DNA of 64,000 nucleotides from assembly GCF_034119425.1 (NCBI RefSeq), contig NZ_JAWUEL010000008.1, forward strand, positions 1 to 64,000. The letters are read 5' to 3'. This stretch comes from Actinotignum schaalii_C (lineage in GTDB: Bacteria; Actinomycetota; Actinomycetes; Actinomycetales; Actinomycetaceae). A model generated the notes under the pieces. It worked only from the letters and a program-made list of their open reading frames with translations, did no database searches and was not told the origin of the DNA. The translations under genes and the position numbers were made by a program. Position 1 is the stretch's first letter; each line of letters begins with the position of its first letter. Of this stretch, positions 25,284 to 33,111 are shown one piece after another.

Positions 25284-25877
25284 TTACTCATCGTCAATAT
25301 CGATGGTTTGCGGGACCGGGGCGTGCCCGGCGATGGGGAAAATGGAGAGAATTCGGGAATTGCGTACCCGGCGAGCCTGGTCCACATGCGAATTATGGAA
25401 GGAGCGTGTCATGCGCACATCGAGGCGGGCACGTTCGAGGCGCCGGTAAAATTCCCGGGCGGCTGCATCGGTGATATCGTTCGGGTCCAGCTCATCCACG
25501 GTGAGTCGCAGGGCGCGGGAAAGTTCGGATTCCACCGCGCGCCGTTCCCGGGCTGCCACGGCCGGATCGGGAAGATCATCGCGCGTATCACCGGGTAAGG
25601 CTTCCAATCCGTCCGCCACCACCGGAAGCATGGAGGCGGAGAGCACCCGCTGGGCACTATCGGTGAGGATAAGAGCCCCGGCCATATCCAATTCCCCGGA
25701 CATAGCCATATCGTAGGCGGTGCGGGCGCGGGCGGCGAGCGCCTGTTCCACCGCGCGGCGCGATTTCAGGAGGGTGGTATGGAGGCGATCAAGGCGACGG
25801 GCCGCCACCACGGCGCTCAGACCGAGAAGGAGAAGCACCACACCGGCGACGAGGGCAAGCCACCACCATATATTCAC
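25284..25877 (-). CDS. single-span membrane protein, LemA-like arrangement
   Basis: A 197-residue protein starting with one hydrophobic helix (about 3-25) followed by a soluble, charged helical domain that would lie inside the cell. It contains R-L-D-R-L-H at the membrane edge and a long helix with F-Y-R-R-L-E-R-A-R-L. The topology and helical content recall LemA proteins, but I cannot show true homology. The GTG start overlaps the pimA stop (GTGA), so it is translationally coupled to the phosphatidylinositol mannoside genes. Function unknown; a role tied to mannoside assembly is only suggested by position. Confidence 0.75.
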   Translation of the reverse strand: MNIWWWLALVAGVVLLLLGLSAVVAARRLDRLHTTLLKSRRAVEQALAARARTAYDMAMSGELDMAGALILTDSAQRVLSASMLPVVADGLEALPGDTRDDLPDPAVAARERRAVESELSRALRLTVDELDPNDITDAAAREFYRRLERARLDVRMTRSFHNSHVDQARRVRNSRILSIFPIAGHAPVPQTIDIDDE

Positions 25878-26998
25878 TGCTCTACCTCCATCTGGGCGGT
25901 GCGGACCGCTGTTTCATACACGGCAAAGACTTGGGAGGCAACCGTGGACCAGTCGTAACGCTGGGCTTCGGCCTGGCCGGCCTGCGCCACCCGAGCCCGG
26001 CGTTGCGGATCACGCAAAGCCGCCACGGCCACCCGGGCCAGATCCTCCGGGTCTTCATTGGCGAAGTGGTCCCCGAACGTTCCCCCGCCCAGCACCGCGC
26101 GAAAAGCGGGAATATCCGAGGCGAGCACAAAACCACCCGCGCTCATCGCTTCGATAAGAATAATTCCGAAGGATTCACCCCCGGTATTGGGGGCTACGTA
26201 AAGGTCCACACTGGCGAGCATCGCGGCTTTATCGGCATCGCTGACGGGACCGAGGAACGTCACCCGGGCGGCCGCCTCCCCGAAGAGTTGCCGTGCCGCT
26301 TCCTCATCACCTTTCCCGGCCACGAAGAAGCGCGCCTGCGGGTAGTCGCGCAGGATGAGTGGGGCGGCAGCGGCCAGCACCGGCAGACCCTTGCGAGGCT
26401 CATCCAGACGGCCGAGGAATCCGAAAGTGGGCGAGTCGGGCGTGCCGGTGAAGCGGGCATCACGCGGTACTTCGAAATCGGCGGTATATACGCCGTTGGG
26501 AATAATAAAAGCGTCTCCGCCTAAATACTGTACTGTGGTGCGGCGTGCTTCTTGGGAAACCGCGATACGCGCCTGGATCTTTTCCAGGATGGGGCGCAGC
26601 ACCGGAGAAAAGAGGTCGAAGGCCCGGGAACGGTCCATGGCGGTGTGGTGGGTGGAGACGACCGGGCATTCCGCACTCATAAGGGCAAGCATAGAAACGG
26701 AAGGAACGAAAGGTTCGTGCACGTGGAGCACATCGAAATTCCCTTCCCGCAGCCAGCGGCGTACCGCCCGATTGACTCGCGGACCGAAGGAGAGGCGCGC
26801 CACCGAACCGTTATAGGGAATCGCCACGGAGGCTCCCACCGGTACCACGTAATCGGGCAGCGCCTCGTTTTCTTCACTCGGAGCGATCACCGAAACACTG
26901 TGTCCGCGGGCGATGAGCTCCTCGGCTAGATCCCGGATGTGGAATCCCACTCCCCCGGGCACGTCCCACGAATAAGGGCAGGCAATCCCGATGTTCAC
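25874..26998 (-). CDS. pimA: phosphatidylinositol alpha-mannosyltransferase
   Basis: Transfers the first mannose from GDP-mannose to phosphatidylinositol at the inner face of the membrane. The 374-residue GT4 enzyme has the N-terminal G-I-A-C-P-Y-S-W-D-V-P-G-G-V that distinguishes PimA, and the C-terminal nucleotide-sugar pocket G-G-E-S-F-G-I-I-L-I-E-A with its E-x7-E pair. A longer frame exists, but GTG at 26998 has GGAAGGA upstream and overlaps the patA stop as GTGA. It forms the core of pgsA-patA-pimA. Confidence 0.93.
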   Translation of the reverse strand: MNIGIACPYSWDVPGGVGFHIRDLAEELIARGHSVSVIAPSEENEALPDYVVPVGASVAIPYNGSVARLSFGPRVNRAVRRWLREGNFDVLHVHEPFVPSVSMLALMSAECPVVSTHHTAMDRSRAFDLFSPVLRPILEKIQARIAVSQEARRTTVQYLGGDAFIIPNGVYTADFEVPRDARFTGTPDSPTFGFLGRLDEPRKGLPVLAAAAPLILRDYPQARFFVAGKGDEEAARQLFGEAAARVTFLGPVSDADKAAMLASVDLYVAPNTGGESFGIILIEAMSAGGFVLASDIPAFRAVLGGGTFGDHFANEDPEDLARVAVAALRDPQRRARVAQAGQAEAQRYDWSTVASQVFAVYETAVRTAQMEVEQ

Positions 26999-28002
26999 GG
27001 CGTTCCTTCCTTCGCGTCGTACTCTGCTTGGCGGCACGCAAGTTCCCGGGCGGCTTTCTCACGGTTAGTGCGGTAGCGCTCACCGTCCAAATCGGCGACA
27101 AAAACAGGCTGGAGCATATGCCAGTCCTCGGGGTGCTCAGCCAGCACGCCTTCAAAAGCCGTGATCCATTCCTGGGTGATTCGCTCGATTTCTGCGTGGC
27201 GTTCGCGCGGGGAAGCCGCGGCATCCACTCGCGCGCGGATGGGCGCGCCGCTGCGCAGCACCATCCGCCATCGGGTGGGCACTTCCCGGGTACGTTCCCT
27301 TTTCACGTAGTAGGAAAAAATAGGGACGACGGCGCAGCCGGTATCTATGGCAAGGATCGCCGGTCCGGCGGCGGCGAGCATGTTCTCCCCGAAGAATTCC
27401 ACTTCCACGCCAGACGCGGTGAGATCACGATCAGCCAGAACCGGGGCAAGAATGGGTGCCCGGCGGGTATCCTCCGCGAGACGGTGGATCGCCCCACCGC
27501 CTTTGACCACGGGATAGATAACCATCCCAATATTTTCACGCAGGCGCACGAAGCGCTCGAAAACCTCGGCGGGTTCTAATTTTTCTACCAGGGTGTGCAC
27601 AGGTGCGAGGAAATAGCGCGACCACGCCCCGGCCATATCCCAATTGCCCATGTGCATGAGCGCCCCGATGAGGGCATGGCCGCGGGAAAATTCCGCGCGA
27701 GCGGAATCGAGACCGTCCTCGATGACCCGCGCCGCTAAATCATCGGCTTCCCAGCTTCCTAGCCGCAGAGCTTCGTAATAGTAACGCATATAGGAACGCA
27801 TGGCGGCGCGACTGAGCCGGCGGGCTGCCCGGCCCCGCACATCTGGGCGTACCCGCGCGAGGTTGCGGCGCAATTGCTGGGTTCCGCGCAGCGGCAGGGC
27901 TCCGGCGACCGTCCCGACCGCGGCAAAGAGACCGCGGCCCACCGGTTCAGGAAGTCGAGCCACCGCCCCGGTGGCACGGAAAAGAAGATTGCCGAGATTC
28001 AC
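26995..28002 (-). CDS. patA: phosphatidylinositol mannoside acyltransferase (LpxL/HtrB-like)
   Basis: Adds an acyl chain to the mannose of PIM lipids. The 335-residue protein belongs to the HtrB/LpxL acyltransferase group: a short hydrophobic N-terminal part, then a region with G-A-L-M-H-M-G-N-W-D (catalytic H-x4-D type), and later L-A-D-R-D-L-T. I choose GTG at 28002 because it forms a GTGA overlap with pgsA; codons farther upstream lie inside pgsA. Coupling to pimA at its other end is also GTGA. Confidence 0.9.
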   Translation of the reverse strand: MNLGNLLFRATGAVARLPEPVGRGLFAAVGTVAGALPLRGTQQLRRNLARVRPDVRGRAARRLSRAAMRSYMRYYYEALRLGSWEADDLAARVIEDGLDSARAEFSRGHALIGALMHMGNWDMAGAWSRYFLAPVHTLVEKLEPAEVFERFVRLRENIGMVIYPVVKGGGAIHRLAEDTRRAPILAPVLADRDLTASGVEVEFFGENMLAAAGPAILAIDTGCAVVPIFSYYVKRERTREVPTRWRMVLRSGAPIRARVDAAASPRERHAEIERITQEWITAFEGVLAEHPEDWHMLQPVFVADLDGERYRTNREKAARELACRQAEYDAKEGTP

Positions 28003-28664
28003 TGGCCGCTCCCCTGGCCGACCCGCGCACCAGCACCGTGCTCCGCGCGGGACTGCCGGTAGACCGTTACCATGCGCTGGGCCACCGTGATCCACCCGGC
28101 TACCGCGAGATAACCGAGAGCCACCAGCAGCACCCATGCACTGGCCCCGTAGCCGGTAATCAGCGCCCCGAGCAGCACGATAACCAGCCGGTCCGCGCGT
28201 TCACTGATCCCCACATTCGCGGTGAATCCCACCGCTTCGGCGCGGGCGCGCGCGTAGGAGGTGCACAGCGCGGCCGGGAGGGCCGCCAGGCAGGCCAGAG
28301 CCAGCCAGTCGGTGAGCCCGGCCGTCGCCCCGATGTTCCAGCGCGTGATCCACAGGAGAATCCCGCAGAATATCGCGGAATCTGCCAGGCGGTCCAGGGT
28401 GGAGTCCAGGAAGGCACCCCAGCGGGACGCGGTTCCGGTCAACCTCGCAATTTGGCCGTCAAGACTGTCGAAAATCACGGTGATTCCGATAATCCAGGAG
28501 GCCCACACGGGGTGCCCGAGGGGATAGAGGATGAGGGCGCAGGCCACCACCGCCACGGTTCCGGTGATCGTCACCGCGTCGGCGCTGATCCCCGCGCGCA
28601 CGCATAGGCGCGCGATGGGACCGAAAATTGCCTGGGCCAGGGGCCGCCCGCTCCGGGAGAGCAT
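27999..28664 (-). CDS. pgsA: phosphatidylinositol phosphate synthase (CDP-alcohol phosphotransferase)
   Basis: Makes phosphatidylinositol phosphate from CDP-diacylglycerol and inositol phosphate, the lipid used by PimA. The 221-residue multi-span membrane protein carries the full CDP-alcohol signature: Asp66, Asp69-Gly70, Ala73-Arg74, Gly83, Asp87 and Asp91. Its ATG shares one base with the thrS stop (TAATG). In mycobacteria a HIT-family gene separates thrS and pgsA1; here there is none. Confidence 0.92.
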   Translation of the reverse strand: MLSRSGRPLAQAIFGPIARLCVRAGISADAVTITGTVAVVACALILYPLGHPVWASWIIGITVIFDSLDGQIARLTGTASRWGAFLDSTLDRLADSAIFCGILLWITRWNIGATAGLTDWLALACLAALPAALCTSYARARAEAVGFTANVGISERADRLVIVLLGALITGYGASAWVLLVALGYLAVAGWITVAQRMVTVYRQSRAEHGAGARVGQGSGQ

Positions 28665-30643
28665 TAGAACTTCTCCGCTTCCGGCTGATTAGCGCACCGT
28701 CGTACCACATCCACGATATGCGTGATCGCTTCGTCAATAGCGACCCCGTTATGCTGCTCGCCGTCGCGGAAACGGAAGGACACGGCGCCGGCATCGACGT
28801 CGTCCCCACCGGCAATGAGGGTGAAGGGGATCTTCTCCTTCGCGGCGTTCCGAATCTTCTTGCCGAAGCGATCATCGGACGTATCCACTTCGGCGCGAAT
28901 GTGCTGTTCACGCAGGCGCCGGGCGATATCTTCGCAGTAGTCGTTGAAGGTATCGGCCACCGGCACCAGGCGCACCTGCACGGGAGCGAGCCAGGCGGGG
29001 AAAGCCCCGGCGTAGTGCTCGACCAGCACGCCCAGGAAGCGTTCGATGGAGCCGAAGAGGGCCCGGTGGATCATGACCGGGCGCTGGCGTGAACCGTCCG
29101 GCGCGGTGTATTCCAGGCCGAAACGCTCCGGGAGGTTGAAGTCAAGCTGGATGGTAGACATCTGCCAGGTGCGGCCGATGGCATCACGCGCCTGCACCGA
29201 AATCTTGGGGCCGTAGAAAGCCGCGCCTTCCGGATCAGGCACTAGTTCGAGGCCGGAGGATAGGGCCACTTCTTCCAGGGTGCGGGTAGCTTCTTCCCAG
29301 AGGTCGTCGTCCCCGATGAACTTCTTGGGGTCTTTCGTGGACAGTTCCAGGTAGAAATCGTTGAGGCCATAGTCCTTGAGGAGGGACAGCACAAAGGTAA
29401 GCAGGGAGGAAAGTTCCTCGCGCATCTGCTCGCGGGTGGTGTAAATATGGGCATCGTCCTGGGTGAAACCGCGGGCGCGGGTGAGACCGTGGATAACGCC
29501 GGACTTTTCGTAACGATACACCGTTCCGAATTCGAAGAGCCGCAGCGGCAGATCGCGGTAGGAACGCCCCCGCGCCTTATAAATAAGGGAGTGCATGGGG
29601 CAGTTCATCGGCTTGAGGTAGTAATCCTGATCCTCATCCACCCGCATGGCCGGGAACATACCATCCTTGTACCAGGACAGATGCCCGGAGGTCTGGAAGA
29701 GCTGGCCTTTGGTGATATGCGGAGTATTGACGAAATCGTAACCGGCTTCGATGTGGCGCTGGCGAGAATAGTTTTCCATTTCCATGCGGATAATACCGCC
29801 CTTGGGATGGAAGACCGGGAGCCCAGAACCAATTTCGTCAGGGAAGGAGAAAAGATCTAATTCGGTTCCCAGCCGGCGGTGGTCCCGGCGTTGGGCTTCC
29901 GCAATACGGGTCTGGTAGGCATCCAGTTCTTCTTTACTCGGCCACGCGGTGCCGTAGATACGCTGGAGATGATCGTTATTCTGATCCCCCTTCCAGTAGG
30001 CGGCCGAGGCGCGGGTGAGTGCAAAACCATTGCCGATGAACTTGGTGGAAGGCAGGTGGGGCCCGCGGCATAGATCGGTCCACACTACATCGCCGTGGCG
30101 ATTGACATTGTCGTACATGGTGAGCCCGCCATGGCCCACTTCTACGTTCGCCCCATCCGCATCGTGACCCTTGGTGGTGATGAGCTCAAGTTTATAGGGC
30201 TGGGAGGCTTCTTCCTGGCGAGCCTCTTCTTCGGTGACCTCGCGCCGCACGAAACGCTGATTTTCCTTGACGATGCGCTTCATGCGCTTTTCGAGTTCTT
30301 TCAGCATATCCGGAGTAACCGGGTCAATATTGCCGAAATCGTAGTAGAAGCCATCCTCAATAAAAGGACCGATACCCAGATTGGCATCCGGGTAGATCTG
30401 CTGGACTGCCTGGGCTAGCACGTGGGTGGCAGAATGGCGGAGAATATTGAGCCCGTCCGGGGAATCAATGCGCACCGGTTCCACTTCGGCGCCGTCCAGC
30501 GTGGTCAAATCCGTGGCCAAATCCTTGAGTTCCCCGTTTACTTTCAGGGCGATAATCGCGCGATCCGCGGCGAAATAGGCGGTTCCCGGGCACGGTTCGT
30601 CAAGGGTGACGAGGGTGCCGTCCACGGATAGACGTGCGGGCAT
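28664..30643 (-). CDS. thrS: threonyl-tRNA synthetase
   Basis: Class II synthetase charging tRNA-Thr, 659 residues. It has an N-terminal TGS-like domain, then the editing domain beginning with H-S-A-T-H-V-L-A, whose zinc-type H-x3-H is visible. The catalytic core follows, with C-R-G-P-H, M-N-C-P-M-H and motif 3 R-P-V-M-I-H-R-A-L-F-G-S-I-E-R. The C-terminal anticodon-binding domain is complete. The start at 30643 has AAGGAG at ideal spacing. It heads the long leftward gene train. Confidence 0.96.
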   Translation of the reverse strand: MPARLSVDGTLVTLDEPCPGTAYFAADRAIIALKVNGELKDLATDLTTLDGAEVEPVRIDSPDGLNILRHSATHVLAQAVQQIYPDANLGIGPFIEDGFYYDFGNIDPVTPDMLKELEKRMKRIVKENQRFVRREVTEEEARQEEASQPYKLELITTKGHDADGANVEVGHGGLTMYDNVNRHGDVVWTDLCRGPHLPSTKFIGNGFALTRASAAYWKGDQNNDHLQRIYGTAWPSKEELDAYQTRIAEAQRRDHRRLGTELDLFSFPDEIGSGLPVFHPKGGIIRMEMENYSRQRHIEAGYDFVNTPHITKGQLFQTSGHLSWYKDGMFPAMRVDEDQDYYLKPMNCPMHSLIYKARGRSYRDLPLRLFEFGTVYRYEKSGVIHGLTRARGFTQDDAHIYTTREQMREELSSLLTFVLSLLKDYGLNDFYLELSTKDPKKFIGDDDLWEEATRTLEEVALSSGLELVPDPEGAAFYGPKISVQARDAIGRTWQMSTIQLDFNLPERFGLEYTAPDGSRQRPVMIHRALFGSIERFLGVLVEHYAGAFPAWLAPVQVRLVPVADTFNDYCEDIARRLREQHIRAEVDTSDDRFGKKIRNAAKEKIPFTLIAGGDDVDAGAVSFRFRDGEQHNGVAIDEAITHIVDVVRRCANQPEAEKF

Positions 30644-30670
30644 AGTTTTCTCCTTAGTTCTATTTTTCAC

Positions 30671-30705
30671 GGCATCCAAACCGGGGATGCCCGCCCACCA
30701 GGATA
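30671..30705 (-). promoter_or_regulatory. thrS promoter -10 and leader hairpin
   Basis: TATCCT (30700-30705 on the minus strand) is a likely -10 element. Between it and the ribosome binding site lies a perfect 7-bp hairpin, ggcatcc/ggatgcc (30671-30677 and 30685-30691). The leader, about 50 nt, is too short for a T-box. Confidence 0.4.
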
Positions 30706-30750
30706 CCTGTTTCACTCCGGCCACGCCCGCGCGGCCCTACCGCGAACACG

Positions 30751-30794
30751 GCGAAGGGGACGCACCTCACGCCTGGTGAGATGGTCCCCTTCGC
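30751..30794 (-). terminator. nested hairpin downstream of dps
   Basis: An 11-bp perfect outer stem (gcgaaggggac with gtccccttcgc) encloses an inner ctcac/gtgag stem. It lies about 95 nt past the dps stop and upstream of the thrS promoter. No T tract follows, so efficiency is uncertain. The 95 nt in between are GC-rich, with repeated gcgc-type words and no gene. Confidence 0.55.
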
Positions 30795-30889
30795 TATGAG
30801 TCACGGCTGCGGCGCAGCGCGGTGCCGGTGTGCGCTAACGCGGTACAGGCGCGCGCTAGCGCCGACACCTGCCGGTAAGCGCCAGCAAT

Positions 30890-31336
30890 TTAGTTTTCGA
30901 CCGCGGAGGCCTTCATGAACCAGCCCTGCAGCTCCAGGTTGCGAGCGACCCCGATGAGTAGGTCACCGCTGAGCGGATCGGCTTCGTCCACCTTGGACAG
31001 GTCATTCTGAATACGCCGGGACGCTCCGTAGAGCTTTTCTGCCATCACGGTATAAACATCGTCCACATTGAAGGGACCGGTACCAGCATCATCGAGACCG
31101 CTTTCCTTGGCCACGGTCACGGCCCGGCCATCCGGGAAACCACCGATGGTTGCGATACGTTCGGCAACCTCATCAAGGTCAGTGCGGGTGACGGATACGA
31201 CTTCATCAAGAGCGAGGTGCAGAGCACGGAAACGCGCACCCTGAATATTCCAGTGGTACTGCTTAGCCTGCAGGGAGAGGTCAATAAGATCGGTCAGCGT
31301 GCGCTGAAGAGCATCGATAACAACTTTTTCGGCCAT
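30890..31336 (-). CDS. dps: Dps-family ferritin-like DNA-protection protein
   Basis: Twelve-subunit mini-ferritin that oxidises and stores iron and protects DNA from peroxide. The 148 residues contain the inter-subunit ferroxidase ligands in correct spacing: His28 (in Y-H-W-N), His40, Asp55 and Glu59. There is no Lys-rich DNA-binding N-terminal tail, so direct DNA binding is doubtful. AAAGGAT sits just upstream of the ATG. Upstream, a 7-bp inverted pair (taggtct 31362-31368, agaccta 31400-31406) flanks TATATT-like -10 candidates and could be an operator; I could not match it to a known regulator. Confidence 0.93.
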   Translation of the reverse strand: MAEKVVIDALQRTLTDLIDLSLQAKQYHWNIQGARFRALHLALDEVVSVTRTDLDEVAERIATIGGFPDGRAVTVAKESGLDDAGTGPFNVDDVYTVMAEKLYGASRRIQNDLSKVDEADPLSGDLLIGVARNLELQGWFMKASAVEN

Positions 31337-31758
31337 TGATCCATCCTTTCGTTTACGTATATAGGTCTACCCGCTCTATTGCGGAAAATATAGTCAGGAA
31401 GACCTAACGCACGGCCGCGCGCGGTACTTTTTTCACCCGCTTTTTCCGCACGACGACGCCATTTTCCCGCGTGGTTGCGCGCTTTTACGCTCATGGCATG
31501 ATTGCTTCTAGCCCGAAGCGGCCACCCGGGACTTTAGTCATGCCGTACCCGCATTCCGCGCGCCGCACACCACAGACACGGGCGGGTAGAGAGGCGTCAA
31601 AGCGTGTGCGTTGCGGGCTGTTAGGGACGCAGAATCTACGTCGCGAATATAGAACCGCAGAAAAACTGTTACCCACCTACATTCTCTTAGCTGGCCCTAC
31701 CGTGATCACTCGATCAACATGGGCAAGCATGGATGACGTGAGGTGATGCCCCTAAATA

Positions 31759-31817
31759 GCAACGCCACGACGTCGAGCCCCGCAGGATGCAACGCGTCGA
31801 CGTCGGCCCTACAGGAT
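31759..31817. repeat. two imperfect 30-bp tandem units
   Basis: Units 31759-31788 and 31789-31817 both start gcaacgc, contain cgacgtcg and end caggat. A weaker relative starts gcaactccacgac at 31848. Function unknown. Confidence 0.6.
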
Positions 31818-31960
31818 GCGCCCTCCCGGCAGGAGGCCCCACAAAAAGCAACTCCACGACATCAAAACAATTTCTTAATGTAGCTGCCGTTGCGCTTTGA
31901 TGTCGGGCTGATGCGGCTACCTCCCCACGAGAGTCTCAAGAGCCTCACAAGCTTCAATAG

Positions 31961-32048
31961 TCACACCGGTACCTGGGAAGGGGGTATCTGTTTTCAGAGC
32001 TGTACTGCGCTTGTCGTACATGCGAAGTACATCCCGGAAAAACACACC
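31961..32048. repeat. dispersed 88-bp repeat, copy A
   Basis: Aligns without gaps to 58169-58256, about 68 of 88 bases identical by hand count. The best core is ttttcagagctgta through cggaaaaacac. Within it, gtactgcgc and gcgaagtac (from 32002 and ending 32030) form a 9-bp hairpin with one mismatch. The minus strand can be read through in both copies with the shared peptide Y-D-K-x-x-T-A-L-K-T, but substitutions are not concentrated at third codon positions. Confidence 0.75.
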
Positions 32049-32134
32049 TTCCTCACCGGCGCGGACGCGGCGGCCCTCAAGCGTCAGTTCAAGCTGGATA
32101 TTAGACACCTTCCTCACCGGCGCGGACGCGGCGG
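32044..32134. repeat. perfect 30-bp direct repeat, two copies
   Basis: 32044-32073 and 32105-32134 are identical (begin acaccttcctcaccgg, end gacgcggcgg) and are separated by 31 bp. The first copy overlaps the end of dispersed repeat copy A; the second stands alone. Confidence 0.85.
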
Positions 32135-32396
32135 TGAGGCAATGGCCGATGCGGGGTCCGGTGCAGTGCTCCAGTGCGGTGGTCCGGTGCGGTGCCCCCC
32201 CTCGCACTTTGTTCCCGGGCACGGTTCATGCAGCTCCAGACCGGACCCAAGCCAACGCCACAGCGCCATTAAATATTTCTGTCCATTATCCCATTCACGA
32301 AGGTCACGAGGGGTACGCCGCAACTTTGGAGCCACCGGGCAGCTGAGGCATGACAGGTGGGAAGCCCTTGAAGTAGCGATCTGTGGGGAATATATG

Positions 32397-32471
32397 TGGT
32401 GGGCGATACTGGGATCGAACCAGTGACCTCTTCCGTGTCAGGGAAGCGCGCTCCCGCTGCGCCAATCGCCC
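32397..32471 (-). tRNA. tRNA-Val (GAC), copy 1, CCA encoded
   Basis: Cloverleaf with acceptor GGGCGAT/ATCGCCC, D arm GCGC-AGCGGGA-GCGC, anticodon stem CTTCC/GGAAG with loop CTGACAC (anticodon GAC) and T loop GGTTCGATCC. The 3' ACCA is encoded. It is identical to the copy at 32617-32691. One base separates it from the next tRNA. Confidence 0.96.
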
Positions 32472-32472
32472 G

Positions 32473-32545
32473 AGCGGATGACGGGGCTCGAACCCGCGAC
32501 CTCAACCTTGGCAAGGTTGCGCTCTACCAACTGAGCTACATCCGC
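32473..32545 (-). tRNA. tRNA-Gly (GCC), copy 1
   Basis: Acceptor GCGGATG/CATCCGC, anticodon stem CAACC/GGTTG with loop TTGCCAA (anticodon GCC), T loop GGTTCGAGCC. CCA is not encoded; discriminator base T. Identical to the copy at 32826-32898. Confidence 0.96.
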
Positions 32546-32616
32546 ACTGTTTCACAGCGAGCCACTATTTTACCCAACCGTGAGAGCCGGGTCAAAATGG
32601 CGCTGCGAGGAAATAA

Positions 32617-32691
32617 TGGTGGGCGATACTGGGATCGAACCAGTGACCTCTTCCGTGTCAGGGAAGCGCGCTCCCGCTGCGCCAATCGCCC
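32617..32691 (-). tRNA. tRNA-Val (GAC), copy 2, CCA encoded
   Basis: Same sequence as copy 1, including the encoded 3' ACCA. It lies between tRNA-Gly copy 1 and tRNA-Cys, about 70 nt and 4 nt away respectively. Confidence 0.96.
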
Positions 32692-32695
32692 CGCG

Positions 32696-32766
32696 AGGTG
32701 GGTACGGGATTCGAACCCGTGTACACGGCTTTGCAGGCCGTTGCCTCGCCTCTCGGCCAACCCACC
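32696..32766 (-). tRNA. tRNA-Cys (GCA)
   Basis: Acceptor GGTGGGT/ACCCACC, anticodon stem ACGGC/GCCGT with loop CTGCAAA (anticodon GCA), T loop GGTTCGAATCC. Discriminator base is U, as expected for tRNA-Cys; CCA is not encoded. Confidence 0.95.
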
Positions 32767-32825
32767 GTCCGGATACGTGAGAGGAGTATGGGCACCGTGT
32801 GCCGCTTTGCCTTTCTTCACATCCG

Positions 32826-32898
32826 AGCGGATGACGGGGCTCGAACCCGCGACCTCAACCTTGGCAAGGTTGCGCTCTACCAACTGAGCTACATCCGC
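32826..32898 (-). tRNA. tRNA-Gly (GCC), copy 2
   Basis: Identical to tRNA-Gly copy 1. It is the first gene of the leftward Gly-Cys-Val-Gly-Val tRNA group. A TATAGC box on the minus strand (32938-32943) is a possible -10 element about 40 nt upstream. Confidence 0.96.
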
Positions 32899-33051
32899 GC
32901 GGCCACTCAACAATCACTAACCAAACCTGCCGGCCAGGCTATACCGTGGCGGGAACCGCCGCGGCGACGTCGATGACATCGAAAAACTATAGCGACTTTC
33001 CGAGCGCCCGGTCAAACCGGGGCAGTGAGGTGCACACCACGTTAGTTAAAT

Positions 33052-33079
33052 TTGAGTTTCACCGCTCGCCCCCTATAAG
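33052..33079 (+). promoter_or_regulatory. promoter of tRNA-Val (CAC)
   Basis: TTGAGT (33052-33057) and TATAAG (33074-33079) are separated by 16 bp, close to the major sigma-factor consensus. They lie 32 nt upstream of the mature tRNA 5' end. Confidence 0.65.
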
Positions 33080-33111
33080 CTTGCGTGATGCACGGGCCGT
33101 TACGGTCGCCC

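Larger units (their letters stand above)
31337..32396. other. 1.06-kb gene-poor, repeat-rich stretch between dps and tRNA cluster
   Basis: No convincing gene. 31337-31410 is the dps promoter region. 31411-31740 shows nothing I recognise. 31759-31817 holds two imperfect 30-bp repeats. A perfect 10-bp inverted repeat, cgacatcaaa/tttgatgtcg, lies at 31857-31866 and 31896-31905. 31961-32048 is one copy of a dispersed repeat. 32044-32134 holds two perfect 30-bp direct repeats. 32150-32205 contains repeated gtccggtgc words. 32206-32396 shows nothing. Short frames in either direction have no homology I can name and no ribosome binding sites. It may be debris of a mobile element beside tRNA genes. 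Confidence 0.7.

Noticed and set aside
30644..30750. T-box riboswitch ahead of thrS
   Set aside because: The leader after the likely -10 is only about 50 nt and lacks the T-box sequence and the specifier stem.
31390..31410. A DtxR/IdeR iron box upstream of dps
   Set aside because: TTAGG and CCTGA half-sites are present, but their spacing is 4 bp instead of the normal 9, and the match to the 19-bp consensus is poor.
32044..32134. A short CRISPR array
   Set aside because: Only two 30-bp copies with a single spacer, no further units, no cas genes nearby and no partial palindrome in the repeat.
32396..32976. Short proteins read through the tRNA cluster
   Set aside because: All overlap complete tRNA cloverleafs, and their repeated peptides only reflect the duplicated tRNA genes.
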